Shown here one piece after another: positions 1 through 5,119 of a DNA stretch of 9,294 nucleotides (position 1 is the stretch's first letter; each line of letters starts with the position of its first letter). The notes beneath the pieces were generated by a model. The model ran no database searches. It saw only the letters and a list, made by a program, of their open reading frames with translations, and was not told the DNA's origin. A program made the translations under genes and the position numbers. The DNA is from Planctomycetota bacterium (GTDB lineage Bacteria > Planctomycetota > SZUA-567 > H5-PLA8 > CALKMO01): assembly GCA_026417845.1 (NCBI GenBank), contig JAOACM010000140.1, forward strand, positions 1-9,294, in the 5' to 3' direction.

Positions 1-77
1 CCGACATACTGGTCATGAGGCATCCCGATGCGGTCGAGAAGGTTCGCGGCGTGATAGGAGAGTTACTGGGGAAATAG
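1..77 (+). CDS. C-terminal end of a corrinoid/iron-sulfur protein-like subunit (acetyl-CoA decarbonylase/synthase), partial
   Basis: Only the last 24 codons are present, in frame from base 3 to a TAG at 75-77; the gene begins left of the window. The tail reads as an Asp-Ile-Leu-Val-Met-Arg-His-Pro segment followed by an amphipathic helix ending in Gly-Lys. From memory, an ADILVMRHPEAV-type ending is typical of the CdhD/AcsD-like (TIM-barrel) corrinoid iron-sulfur protein subunits, which pass a methyl group to acetyl-CoA synthase in the cytoplasm. If so, a Wood-Ljungdahl locus lies to the left. The identification rests on about 15 residues and could be wrong; that this is the end of a real reading frame is more secure, because a long gene-free, structured stretch begins right after it. 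Confidence 0.45.
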   Translation, partial: DILVMRHPDAVEKVRGVIGELLGK

Positions 78-139
78 GAATCCGTCCGAAAACTTCCCGC
101 CGGGCAGTGTGGATCGCTGAGCGTATAAGCTGAGCGCCG

Positions 140-245
140 GAGGTTTTCGGGCAGGCTCTTAAAGCCTGTCCCCCAAACCCTTGGACGGGAAAGGAGGCGA
201 CTTGGAGTCTTGGGTTCCGCGCTCGAGGTTTCAGGCAGGCTCTTA
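140..245 (+). repeat. Direct repeat pair (140-161 and 225-245)
   Basis: A 21-22-bp unit reading GAGGTTT, then TCGG or CAG, then GCAGGCTCTTA occurs at 140-161 and again at 225-245. The copies differ by one inserted T and one substitution. Each copy supplies the 5' arm of a local hairpin whose 3' arm (AGCCTG) follows at a different distance, so the pair looks like two related stem-loop modules. Confidence 0.55.
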
Positions 246-302
246 CTGCTGACAGCAGCCTGGCTCCCGCGCTTTTTGTGCGTTTCCCGCGACGGTTCCG
301 GC

Positions 303-331
303 TTGACTTGGCTGCCGCCGCGGCTTACTTT
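303..331 (+). promoter_or_regulatory. Candidate sigma-70-type promoter for the gene at 412
   Basis: TTGACT at 303-308 matches the -35 consensus at five of six positions. After 17 bases comes TACTTT at 326-331, a weak -10 that keeps the TA and final T. Transcription would begin near 338, giving a leader of about 70 bases before the GTG start at 412. The -10 match is poor, so this is tentative. Confidence 0.3.
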
Positions 332-397
332 TCTTTAAGGAGGCAGGCGCATTTTTCGTGCTCTCCGTTATGCGCGGCGCCTGGCGGTAGCGTCGGC

Positions 398-403
398 AGG
401 AGG
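398..403 (+). promoter_or_regulatory. Ribosome binding site that decides the start at 412
   Basis: AGGAGG at 398-403 lies 8 bases before a GTG at 412. An in-frame GTG at 403 overlaps the site and is too close to use it, so 412 is the better start. Confidence 0.65.
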
Positions 404-411
404 TGCATCTG

Positions 412-876
412 GTGGCTGGCGATTCGCGGGCAACCGGCGGCGGAAGCGCCCCGACGGACGGAAGGGGAGGGAATAAGCCGCCCTGGACGGCCGATGCGAA
501 AAATGGCGGGACCGCGAATGAGCCGCTTCCGGCGGGCGGACGGCCGGCGGGAAGGATCGGACACGAGCCTTTCGGGTGCCGCGCCGTCAGGATGGGATTC
601 GTATCTTGGGAGCAGGTCGAGAAGGCGCTCGCCGTTCAGCGGAAGTTGCGCGAGCGCGGCATCAACCGGCTGATCGGGATGATCATGATCGAGCTGGAGA
701 TGCTGGATACCACCCAGCTCCTCTCGATTTTGAAAAGTTATGAGCTGGAGCGCGAGGCGGATTCCGCCGGGCGCCTGTCCGGATCCGGCGACCCGGAAGC
801 CGGTTCCGGCGGATCGAAGGCGGGTGCCGCAGCGCCGGAGACGGGGGGGCGGAGGCGGGAGGCTGGCGGGAGGTAG
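412..876 (+). CDS. Small protein with a half-MshEN-like helical core, function unknown
   Basis: A 154-residue protein. Residues 1-58 are Gly/Pro/Ala-rich and probably disordered. Residues about 60-113 form a helical core with the pattern Met-Gly-Phe-Val-Ser-Trp-Glu-Gln-Val...Ala-Leu...Gln, then Ile-Gly-Met-Ile-Met-Ile-Glu-Leu-Glu-Met-Leu-Asp...Gln-Leu-Leu. The Gly- and Ser-rich tail (115-154) ends in arginines. The core resembles one repeat of the N-terminal MshEN/GspE-type domain, which in secretion ATPases and regulators can bind c-di-GMP or act as an adaptor; this is an inference from the spacing of hydrophobic and Gln positions. There is no membrane segment or signal peptide. A GTG start with a strong AGGAGG supports a real gene. 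An internal ATG at 592 would give the core alone but has no ribosome binding site. The M50 protease gene follows after 84 bases in the same direction, so the two may be co-transcribed. Confidence 0.65.
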   Translation: MAGDSRATGGGSAPTDGRGGNKPPWTADAKNGGTANEPLPAGGRPAGRIGHEPFGCRAVRMGFVSWEQVEKALAVQRKLRERGINRLIGMIMIELEMLDTTQLLSILKSYELEREADSAGRLSGSGDPEAGSGGSKAGAAAPETGGRRREAGGR

Positions 877-878
877 CG

Positions 879-896
879 CGCGGCGGGCGCGCCGCG
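879..896 (+). terminator. Short GC hairpin just after the stop codon
   Basis: CGCGGCG at 879-885 pairs perfectly with CGCCGCG at 890-896 around a four-base loop, beginning two bases after the preceding stop codon. No T run follows. It could be a weak terminator or an mRNA 3' processing structure between the two + strand genes. Confidence 0.3.
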
Positions 897-960
897 AAGC
901 CCTCCCGACCGCACGGCTGCAGGATAGCGGCGGCCGGGCACGGGGCGGTTTTCCGGTATT

Positions 961-2010
961 ATGGAACCTTCGTATCAGCGCACCGATACGTGGTCTTTCG
1001 GGCTGGGACGGCCCCTGATGGGACTGCCCGTCCGCGTCCGATGGGACGCGTTCGTCATCCCCATCGCGCTCTATCTGCAGGCGCTGGGAAGTTTTTCCGG
1101 ACCCTTGAGCTCCGCTCCGCACCTGAAATTCGCTGCCGGCGCACTCCTGTACTCGGTGCTCCTGTACCTTTTCGTCTATCTGCACGAGATCGGCCACGCG
1201 TACGCGGCCCGGAGGCTGCGCGTGCCGGTTCGCGAGATAGTGCTTACCCCCTTGGGCGGGACGGCCGTCGTAGGGAGCAGGATGCCTTCGCCCGGGGCCG
1301 AGCTTGTCGTGACAGCATCCGGGCCGGCATCCAGCGCGACGCTCGCCCTGGCGGCGCTCGCCGCCGCGCTGGCCCTGGGCGCCTCGCGCGAAATCCGCGT
1401 CTTCGGCCTGGGGCTGTCGGTTGTTTCCATCCTGGCGAACGCTTTCCTGATCAACGCCGCCCTTGCCCTCTTCAACCTCATCCCATCGTTCGACATGGAC
1501 GGCGCAAGGATGCTCAGGGCGGCCCTCTCGTACAGGATGCACCCGGGCCGGGCTACTTACTCCGTTGCGCTGCTGGGCCAGTTCCTGTGCGTGCCGATGG
1601 CCGCCTTCGGCTTCTATCTGGGCGGGACGGGCGGCGCCCTGCTGGTATTCATAGCCGTGATGAACTTCTTCGCTTGCGAGAGAGAGCGGTACGCCGCTCA
1701 GGAAGGCGACATCTATGGCGATGACCGGGACTGGACGGCCTCGCTCCGCGACCTCGGCATCGAAGATTCCGCCGCCGACCGGCCGCGGAAACAGGGCCTG
1801 CTGGCCAGATTTATTGCCAGGCGCAGGGAGGCCAGGCGCAGGCGCAGGGAAGAAGCAGAAGCCGCGCTGCGCGCCAGGGTTGACGACGTGCTCAAGAAGG
1901 TCAAGGAATCCGGTCTTAACTCGCTTACCAGAAAAGAACGCAACCTGCTCATGAAAGCCAGCGAGGAGTTCCGCAGGAAGTCCTCCGGCAGAATCAGAAA
2001 GGTGACGTGA
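961..2010 (+). CDS. M50 family intramembrane zinc metalloprotease (S2P-like) with C-terminal helical tail
   Basis: A 349-residue polytopic membrane protease of the site-2 protease family, which cuts membrane-bound regulators or signal-peptide remnants inside the bilayer. The zinc motif HEIGH is at residues 75-79 in a hydrophobic helix, and the second motif NLIPSFDMDG at 172-181 supplies the Asp ligand (D180). A GP-containing turn near 121-122 and further membrane segments near 31-48, 55-75, 113-140, 147-171, 199-220 and 223-238 complete the fold; no PDZ domain is present. The N-terminal TWSFGLGR...GLPVRVRW stretch is typical of the YwhC/FtsH-less M50B group and fixes the start at ATG 961 rather than the ATG at 1018, although the ribosome binding site is weak. 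After the membrane part, residues about 265-349 are highly charged and end in a VDDVLKKVKESG...SLTRKER...LLMKAS pattern, which I recall as a short domain found behind rhomboid proteases. The substrate is unknown. Confidence 0.88.
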   Translation: MEPSYQRTDTWSFGLGRPLMGLPVRVRWDAFVIPIALYLQALGSFSGPLSSAPHLKFAAGALLYSVLLYLFVYLHEIGHAYAARRLRVPVREIVLTPLGGTAVVGSRMPSPGAELVVTASGPASSATLALAALAAALALGASREIRVFGLGLSVVSILANAFLINAALALFNLIPSFDMDGARMLRAALSYRMHPGRATYSVALLGQFLCVPMAAFGFYLGGTGGALLVFIAVMNFFACERERYAAQEGDIYGDDRDWTASLRDLGIEDSAADRPRKQGLLARFIARRREARRRRREEAEAALRARVDDVLKKVKESGLNSLTRKERNLLMKASEEFRRKSSGRIRKVT

Positions 2011-2165
2011 TCGCGGGCAAAGACCCGGTATCCAGAGCGCCCGGGGCCCTGATCCGATCGGGAAGCCGCCCCCGAACCCACCGCTGGAGGCAACCACCGG
2101 GTCGAGTACACCCCTTGGGCATTGATGGGCGCGGCGCGACGCGGCGCAGTGAGAGACGGGCGCGA
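2011..2165 (+). ncRNA. Candidate structured RNA, possibly 6S-like
   Basis: This stretch between two convergent genes is strongly paired. GCGCCC at 2037-2042 matches GGGCGC at 2127-2132 and would close a domain. Directly inside the 5' arm comes CCCTGATCCGAT (2047-2058), one base away from the CCCUGAGCCGAU bulge motif of proteobacterial 6S RNA. Before the 3' arm comes CCCCTTGGGCATTGAT, again placed like the 3' side of the 6S central bubble. CGAACCC (2073-2079) pairs with GGGTCG (2099-2104), with one bulged A, as an apical stem. A competing pairing of GACCCGG (2022-2028) with CCGGGTC (2097-2103) is also possible. The outer closing stem is weak, and I see no promoter. 6S RNA would bind housekeeping RNA polymerase. 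It may instead be only a bidirectional termination region. Confidence 0.3.
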
Positions 2166-2175
2166 GCTGGGCCGA

Positions 2176-2553
2176 CTACGCGGCTTCCTTCCACCGATCT
2201 CCGGGAAGTCTCAGCCGTACCAGTCCCGTCCTGTCGAACGCATCGGAAGAACGCTTGCGCCTGCACCGTTCGTTCCTCAGTACCTCCAGCAGCGCCAGTC
2301 TGGCCAGAAAAAGCGAATACTCCCACAGAGACATCCCCCCGCCGGGTCGCCATCTGGCCAGCCGCCGCAGCGTGATCAGCGCCGTTTCCTGGACCATGTC
2401 GTCCCTTTCGGTCCCCTCAGGCCACGATCCTCTTCCGTCTTTGACGCGGGTGACCTTTCTTGCCGCCCACAGCGCTACCCTCCCCATCCGCTCCATCTCC
2501 GGCGACGATGGGAACCGCTTCTTCCTGCCTCGATGTGTCTTCCGACGTCCCAT
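2176..2553 (-). CDS. Small sigma-70 region 2-like protein lacking region 4
   Basis: A 125-residue basic protein. The N-terminal 18 residues are almost all Arg, Lys and Ser. Residues about 25-100 resemble sigma-70 region 2: a first helix (LWAARKV), then RDDMVQETALITLRRL as in the core-binding EDLVQEVFL motif, then MSLWEYSLFLARLALLEVLRN in the position of the -10-recognition helix, followed by RCRRKRS. No region 3 or 4 (helix-turn-helix) follows; only about 25 residues remain. It could be a truncated ECF-like factor, an RNA-polymerase-binding regulator, or a sigma-like fold with another job. The ATG at 2551-2553 is preceded on its strand by AGGAGG with 5 bases of spacing, a strong signal that supports a real gene. 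It reads leftward, downstream of a repeat element and the cytochrome gene, and converges with the M50 protease. Confidence 0.65.
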   Translation of the reverse strand: MGRRKTHRGRKKRFPSSPEMERMGRVALWAARKVTRVKDGRGSWPEGTERDDMVQETALITLRRLARWRPGGGMSLWEYSLFLARLALLEVLRNERCRRKRSSDAFDRTGLVRLRLPGDRWKEAA

Positions 2554-2634
2554 GTTCCCCTCCTCTTTTCCCCAGTCGGCATCGGGCGCCTCGGACCGCT
2601 CGAAAATACGCCCGATCCGCGCCTTTGCTCTCCG

Positions 2635-2764
2635 GTAATTGCTCGCCGCGTTCAGGTTGCGGCTGCTATTTGCAGTGGCTCACCCGGACGGGGCAACAAT
2701 GGCGCTGCTGCAAATAAGACCGCTATGCCGCTGCGCTCCAATAATGAGCACGGCAAACAATTAC
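2635..2764 (+). mobile_element. MITE-like palindromic element, copy 1 (130 bp)
   Basis: The copy begins GTAATTG and ends CAATTAC. The outer 20 bases at each end (2635-2654 and 2745-2764) form an imperfect terminal inverted repeat with 16 of 20 matches. A second, internal inverted repeat is perfect over 9 bases: TATTTGCAG at 2667-2675 and CTGCAAATA at 2708-2716. No transposase gene is inside, so any movement would need an enzyme from elsewhere. The copy matches the reverse complement of 3331-3460 at 118 of 130 positions, with no gaps, and the match stops exactly at the GTAATT and AATTAC ends. I see no clear target-site duplication. It lies between the cytochrome gene and the sigma-like gene, and begins 3 bases beyond the cytochrome stop codon. 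Confidence 0.8.
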
Positions 2765-2767
2765 GCG

Positions 2768-3259
2768 TCATTCGGGCCGGCGCGGGGCGAAGGAGGCGTG
2801 GCATTGCGCGCACGATCTGCGGAGCGATCCGACCGCGTAGCGGGCGGCGTTCCAGTCCGGGAGCATGGCATTGGCGGCCTCCGAAAGAGATTCGCAGGCG
2901 CGCTTCATGCCGCGGCAGTACGACTCGAACTGTCTCTCCGCGGCCAGGCGGCTGTCTGGCGAGTCCTTCGATCCTGAGGCCGCCAGCCAGGCGGAGTACG
3001 CCTGCTCATCCAGGGGCATGCGCGATATCTCCCTGATCTCGCGGCCGATTTCCTCCGCGGCCCTTCCGATCACCTGCGCGCCGCGTCCATCCTTCAGGCG
3101 ATCCTCGATCCTGTCAACCTCGCGCTGCATCGCGCGCATGCGTGCCGGCAGCAGGTCCCTTTCGTCCCGCGGCTTGCTCTCCGGCCTCCGCCCGCACGAA
3201 AAGGCCGCCAGCGCCGAAGCAATGACCGCTGGAAACAGGAACGCGCAGAATCCGCGCAT
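2768..3259 (-). CDS. Cytochrome c'-like lipoprotein
   Basis: A 163-residue exported protein. Residues 1-21 are a lipoprotein signal peptide (a short basic start, then a hydrophobic stretch), with an Ala-Phe-Ser-Cys lipobox giving Cys22 as the likely lipidated residue. The mature part is almost all helical. It ends in CAQCH (Cys150, Cys153, His154), a CxxCH heme c attachment motif ten residues from the C terminus, which is where the four-helix cytochrome c'/c556 family carries it. The preceding helix contains a conserved-looking Trp (138). Such proteins bind one heme and take part in periplasmic electron transfer or NO and CO binding; which applies here is not known. The start ATG at 3257-3259 has GGAGG 9 bases upstream on its strand. 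The stop TGA at 2768-2770 lies three bases from repeat copy 1, and repeat copy 2 lies 71 bases upstream of the start. Confidence 0.85.
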   Translation of the reverse strand: MRGFCAFLFPAVIASALAAFSCGRRPESKPRDERDLLPARMRAMQREVDRIEDRLKDGRGAQVIGRAAEEIGREIREISRMPLDEQAYSAWLAASGSKDSPDSRLAAERQFESYCRGMKRACESLSEAANAMLPDWNAARYAVGSLRRSCAQCHASFAPRRPE

Positions 3260-3330
3260 CGTGAAGAACCTCCCCGAAAGCCGCGTCCGATCGTCAACGA
3301 GTGTATTTGCGCCCTCGCCTGGCCTTCCCC

Positions 3331-3460
3331 GTAATTGCTTGCCGTGCTCATTATTGGAGCGCAGCGGCATAGCGTTCTTATTTGCAGCAGCGCCATTATT
3401 GCCCCGTTCGGGCGAGCCACTGCAAATGGCAACCGCCACCTGAATGCGGCAAATAATTAC
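3331..3460 (-). mobile_element. MITE-like palindromic element, copy 2 (130 bp, inverted relative to copy 1)
   Basis: This copy is the same length as copy 1 and lies in the opposite orientation, with the same GTAATT and AATTAC ends, inner TATTTGCAG/CTGCAAATA repeat and no coding gene. Of the 12 differences from copy 1, ten fall in the half corresponding to 2635-2699 and two in the half corresponding to 2700-2764; most are transitions. Short C-rich tracts ending CTTCCCC lie on both sides (3324-3330 and within 3461-3470), but they are not at equal distance, so I do not call them a target duplication. It sits between the end of the TPR lipoprotein gene and the start of the cytochrome gene. Confidence 0.8.
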
Positions 3461-3570
3461 CCTCTTCCCCGGATTGGAGAGGGAGCAGTTTCCCAGGCGG
3501 GGTGTCGCGACCGGATCGGCCGGCGCCTTCCATCGGGCGACCGCGCCTTCGACAGCAGCTTCGCTCCCCC

Positions 3571-3593
3571 CGGGCGGCTCTCCGCTCCGCCCG
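3571..3593 (-). terminator. Hairpin downstream of the TPR lipoprotein gene
   Basis: CGGGCGG at 3571-3577 pairs perfectly with CCGCCCG at 3587-3593 around a 9-base loop. It lies 22 bases beyond the stop codon of the leftward gene. No T run follows on the minus strand, so it may act as a weak terminator or a 3' end stabiliser. Confidence 0.3.
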
Positions 3594-3615
3594 CGCTTCC
3601 GCCGGTCCCCTCCGA

Positions 3616-4866
3616 TCATCTCCCCACGGGGCTTGGTGGGAGCCTGAAACCGTACGGTCCCTCGCGACCGGCGCGGACTTCCTCCCTGAGGATGTCCCTG
3701 AGCGCGTACCACCTGGCCTGATACGCCGCGTTGTCCGGAGCCAGCCTCGCCGCATCCGCCATGAACCGCACCGCCTCGCGCCACCGGCGCAGCGCCGCGA
3801 ACGCATCGGCCGCGGTCGCACGGTAGTCCGGATCGTACGGGTCCAGCCTTACTGCGGCCTGCGCCAGTTCGCGGGCCTCGACCGGATCGTACAGCGGCGA
3901 GGCGGGGGAGCGGCAGAGGATGTGCGCGAGATTATTCATGGCTCTGGAGGAAGCCGGATCGGAACGGATCGCCAGCCTGTAGGATTCCGCCGCCTCGGCC
4001 TCGCGCCCCATCCGGTCGAGCGCGAAGCCGCGGTTGATCAGCGCCTGCGGATTGCCCGGAAGCAACCGAAGGGCCAGATCGGCGTCGCGCAGGGCCATCT
4101 CGATCTTCCCCTCCTGAGCCAGGCATCCGGCCCTGGACGCCAGCAGGTGGCCGATGACCTCGCGGTCCGTCAGCCCTCTCAGGTATATCCCCGACATTAT
4201 CGCCCGTTCCGATATCCTCCGCCACCTGACGTAGAAGGCGTCGCTGAGGTTATCGCAGGGGCGCGTAAGGTCCAGGTTTCTCCGGCGCCCATCGGGATAG
4301 TAGCATCTCAGGAAGAAATGGCCGGGGACGGCGACGCCCCGTACGGGCAGACCCAGGCGCCTGGCTATCCCCAGAACGAGCAAAGACGTTCCCAGACAGC
4401 TCCCGGCCTCCCCGCGAGCCAGCAGTTCCGGATCGAACTCGTCCAGCCTGTTGCGCCCTGGACGCGCAGGAGGGATTTTTTCGAGTATGCATTCGATCGC
4501 CTCGTCCATGTGGCCGCAACCGGCCGTCTCCTCCCTTACCTGTTCCGCCAGTTCGCGTGCCAGCCTGAGCGCTCCCGCCGCGTCGGCTTCCGGCCGCACC
4601 TCCCTGGCCAGCGCCATCGCGGTCTCGATCACGTCCAGCTTCTCGTCCGGGAGATCGAGAATCCTCGCGATATCGTTCCTGGGCGAATCGGGATCGTGCG
4701 GCACGAAACGGCCGCACTCCGAAGGCGGCGGATCCCATATCGCCGTCTCAGGACCGGGACCGCACCCTACCGTCGCCAGCATGTACGCGGCCAGCGCCGG
4801 GATCGCCGGTATCGCACGAGGCTGACGAGTATGAAAGGATGGCGCCTGTCGCCGGTCCACGTCCAT
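3616..4866 (-). CDS. Lipoprotein with SirB1/transglutaminase-like domain and TPR repeats
   Basis: A 416-residue protein. Residues 14-34 are basic and then hydrophobic, ending in Thr-Val-Gly-Cys, so Cys35 is a likely lipidation site and the protein should be membrane-anchored outside the cytoplasm. Residues about 60-205 form a transglutaminase-like core of the SirB1 type. The apparent catalytic triad is Cys157 (in GEAGSCLGTSLLVLGIARRL), His183 (in VPGHFFLR) and Asp199 (in RNLDLTRP). Residues about 242-380 carry three to four TPR units with the usual Gly/Ala/Tyr and Pro spacing (NPQALINRGFAL, SSRAMNNLA, DYRATAADAF), a protein-binding scaffold. The family is commonly of unknown substrate. The ATG at 4864-4866 follows GGAGAG by 7 bases on its strand; an open frame continues upstream to 5232 but lacks a signal peptide and overlaps rplC. 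It is divergent from rplC and is the first of three leftward genes. Confidence 0.85.
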   Translation of the reverse strand: MDVDRRQAPSFHTRQPRAIPAIPALAAYMLATVGCGPGPETAIWDPPPSECGRFVPHDPDSPRNDIARILDLPDEKLDVIETAMALAREVRPEADAAGALRLARELAEQVREETAGCGHMDEAIECILEKIPPARPGRNRLDEFDPELLARGEAGSCLGTSLLVLGIARRLGLPVRGVAVPGHFFLRCYYPDGRRRNLDLTRPCDNLSDAFYVRWRRISERAIMSGIYLRGLTDREVIGHLLASRAGCLAQEGKIEMALRDADLALRLLPGNPQALINRGFALDRMGREAEAAESYRLAIRSDPASSRAMNNLAHILCRSPASPLYDPVEARELAQAAVRLDPYDPDYRATAADAFAALRRWREAVRFMADAARLAPDNAAYQARWYALRDILREEVRAGREGPYGFRLPPSPVGR

Positions 4867-4943
4867 CCCGCGGCTCTCCGTACAAGGCTGGCGTAAGGCC
4901 GTGCGGAAGATGGCCCCCGGCCGCCCAATGGTCCTGGAATAGA

Positions 4944-4949
4944 AATATA
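4944..4949 (-). promoter_or_regulatory. Possible -10 element for the TPR lipoprotein gene
   Basis: On the minus strand this reads TATATT inside an AT-rich island of an otherwise GC-rich spacer, 77 bases ahead of the start codon at 4866. No good -35 hexamer is found at 16-18 bases, so this is only a candidate. Confidence 0.25.
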
Positions 4950-5012
4950 GCACGCGGCCGGCTGCGGGGAAAGTTTTGTAGCGTTCCCTCCGGTACCGGC
5001 CCGGTTTTGGTC

Positions 5013-5040
5013 TGGACACGGATGACCGGGCGTCTAAAAT
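5013..5040 (+). promoter_or_regulatory. Sigma-70-type promoter for rplC
   Basis: TGGACA at 5013-5018 and TAAAAT at 5035-5040 each match the consensus at five of six positions, with a 16-base spacer. Transcription would begin near 5047, giving a leader of about 73 bases that includes a short CAGCC/GGCTG stem before the GGAGG at 5106-5110. Confidence 0.6.
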
Positions 5041-5119
5041 CCGCGCTTCGCTGGCCAGCCCGGTTGAATCGGCGGGATGGCTGCCGGCGGGAGGGAAACT
5101 TTCCTGGAGGCGACAGATC

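Larger units (their letters stand above)
78..411 (+). other. Structured intergenic region / possible RNA leader
   Basis: No convincing gene lies here. The region is rich in secondary structure on the + strand. Bases 84-97 pair with 139-152 in a 14-bp stem with two G-T wobbles. Bases 152-157 pair with 163-168 around a CTTAA loop. Bases 236-239 with 259-262, stacked on 246-250 with 254-258, give a further two-step hairpin. The octamer GCTGAGCG occurs at 116-123 and 129-136, and GACT/AGTC form a tiny palindrome near 200-210. None of the hairpins ends in a T run, so they are not typical intrinsic terminators. I compared it by eye with cobalamin, glycine, c-di-GMP, SRP, RNase P and 6S signatures and found no clear match. 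Confidence 0.4.

Noticed and set aside
358..390. A ten-codon GTG leader peptide ahead of the gene at 412
   Set aside because: The nearest AGGAGG-like site is 14 bases away, and nothing in the peptide (such as repeated regulatory codons) suggests attenuation.
325..2097. A 590-codon open frame on the minus strand across the M50 protease gene
   Set aside because: It is antisense to a gene with clear catalytic motifs, its product is a Pro/Arg/Gly-rich sequence with no recognisable domain, and long antisense frames are expected in GC-rich DNA.
2635..2764. An open frame running through both repeat copies, with similar peptides
   Set aside because: Of the differences between copies, about half change the amino acid, there is no ribosome binding site or start, and the palindromic structure explains the conservation better.
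3324..3470. CTTCCCC tracts on both sides of repeat copy 2 as a target-site duplication
   Set aside because: They sit at unequal distances from the two ends, and copy 1 has no comparable flanking repeat.
3502..4896. A 464-codon open frame on the plus strand
   Set aside because: It is the mirror of the TPR/transglutaminase lipoprotein gene and gives an Arg/Pro-rich product without domains.
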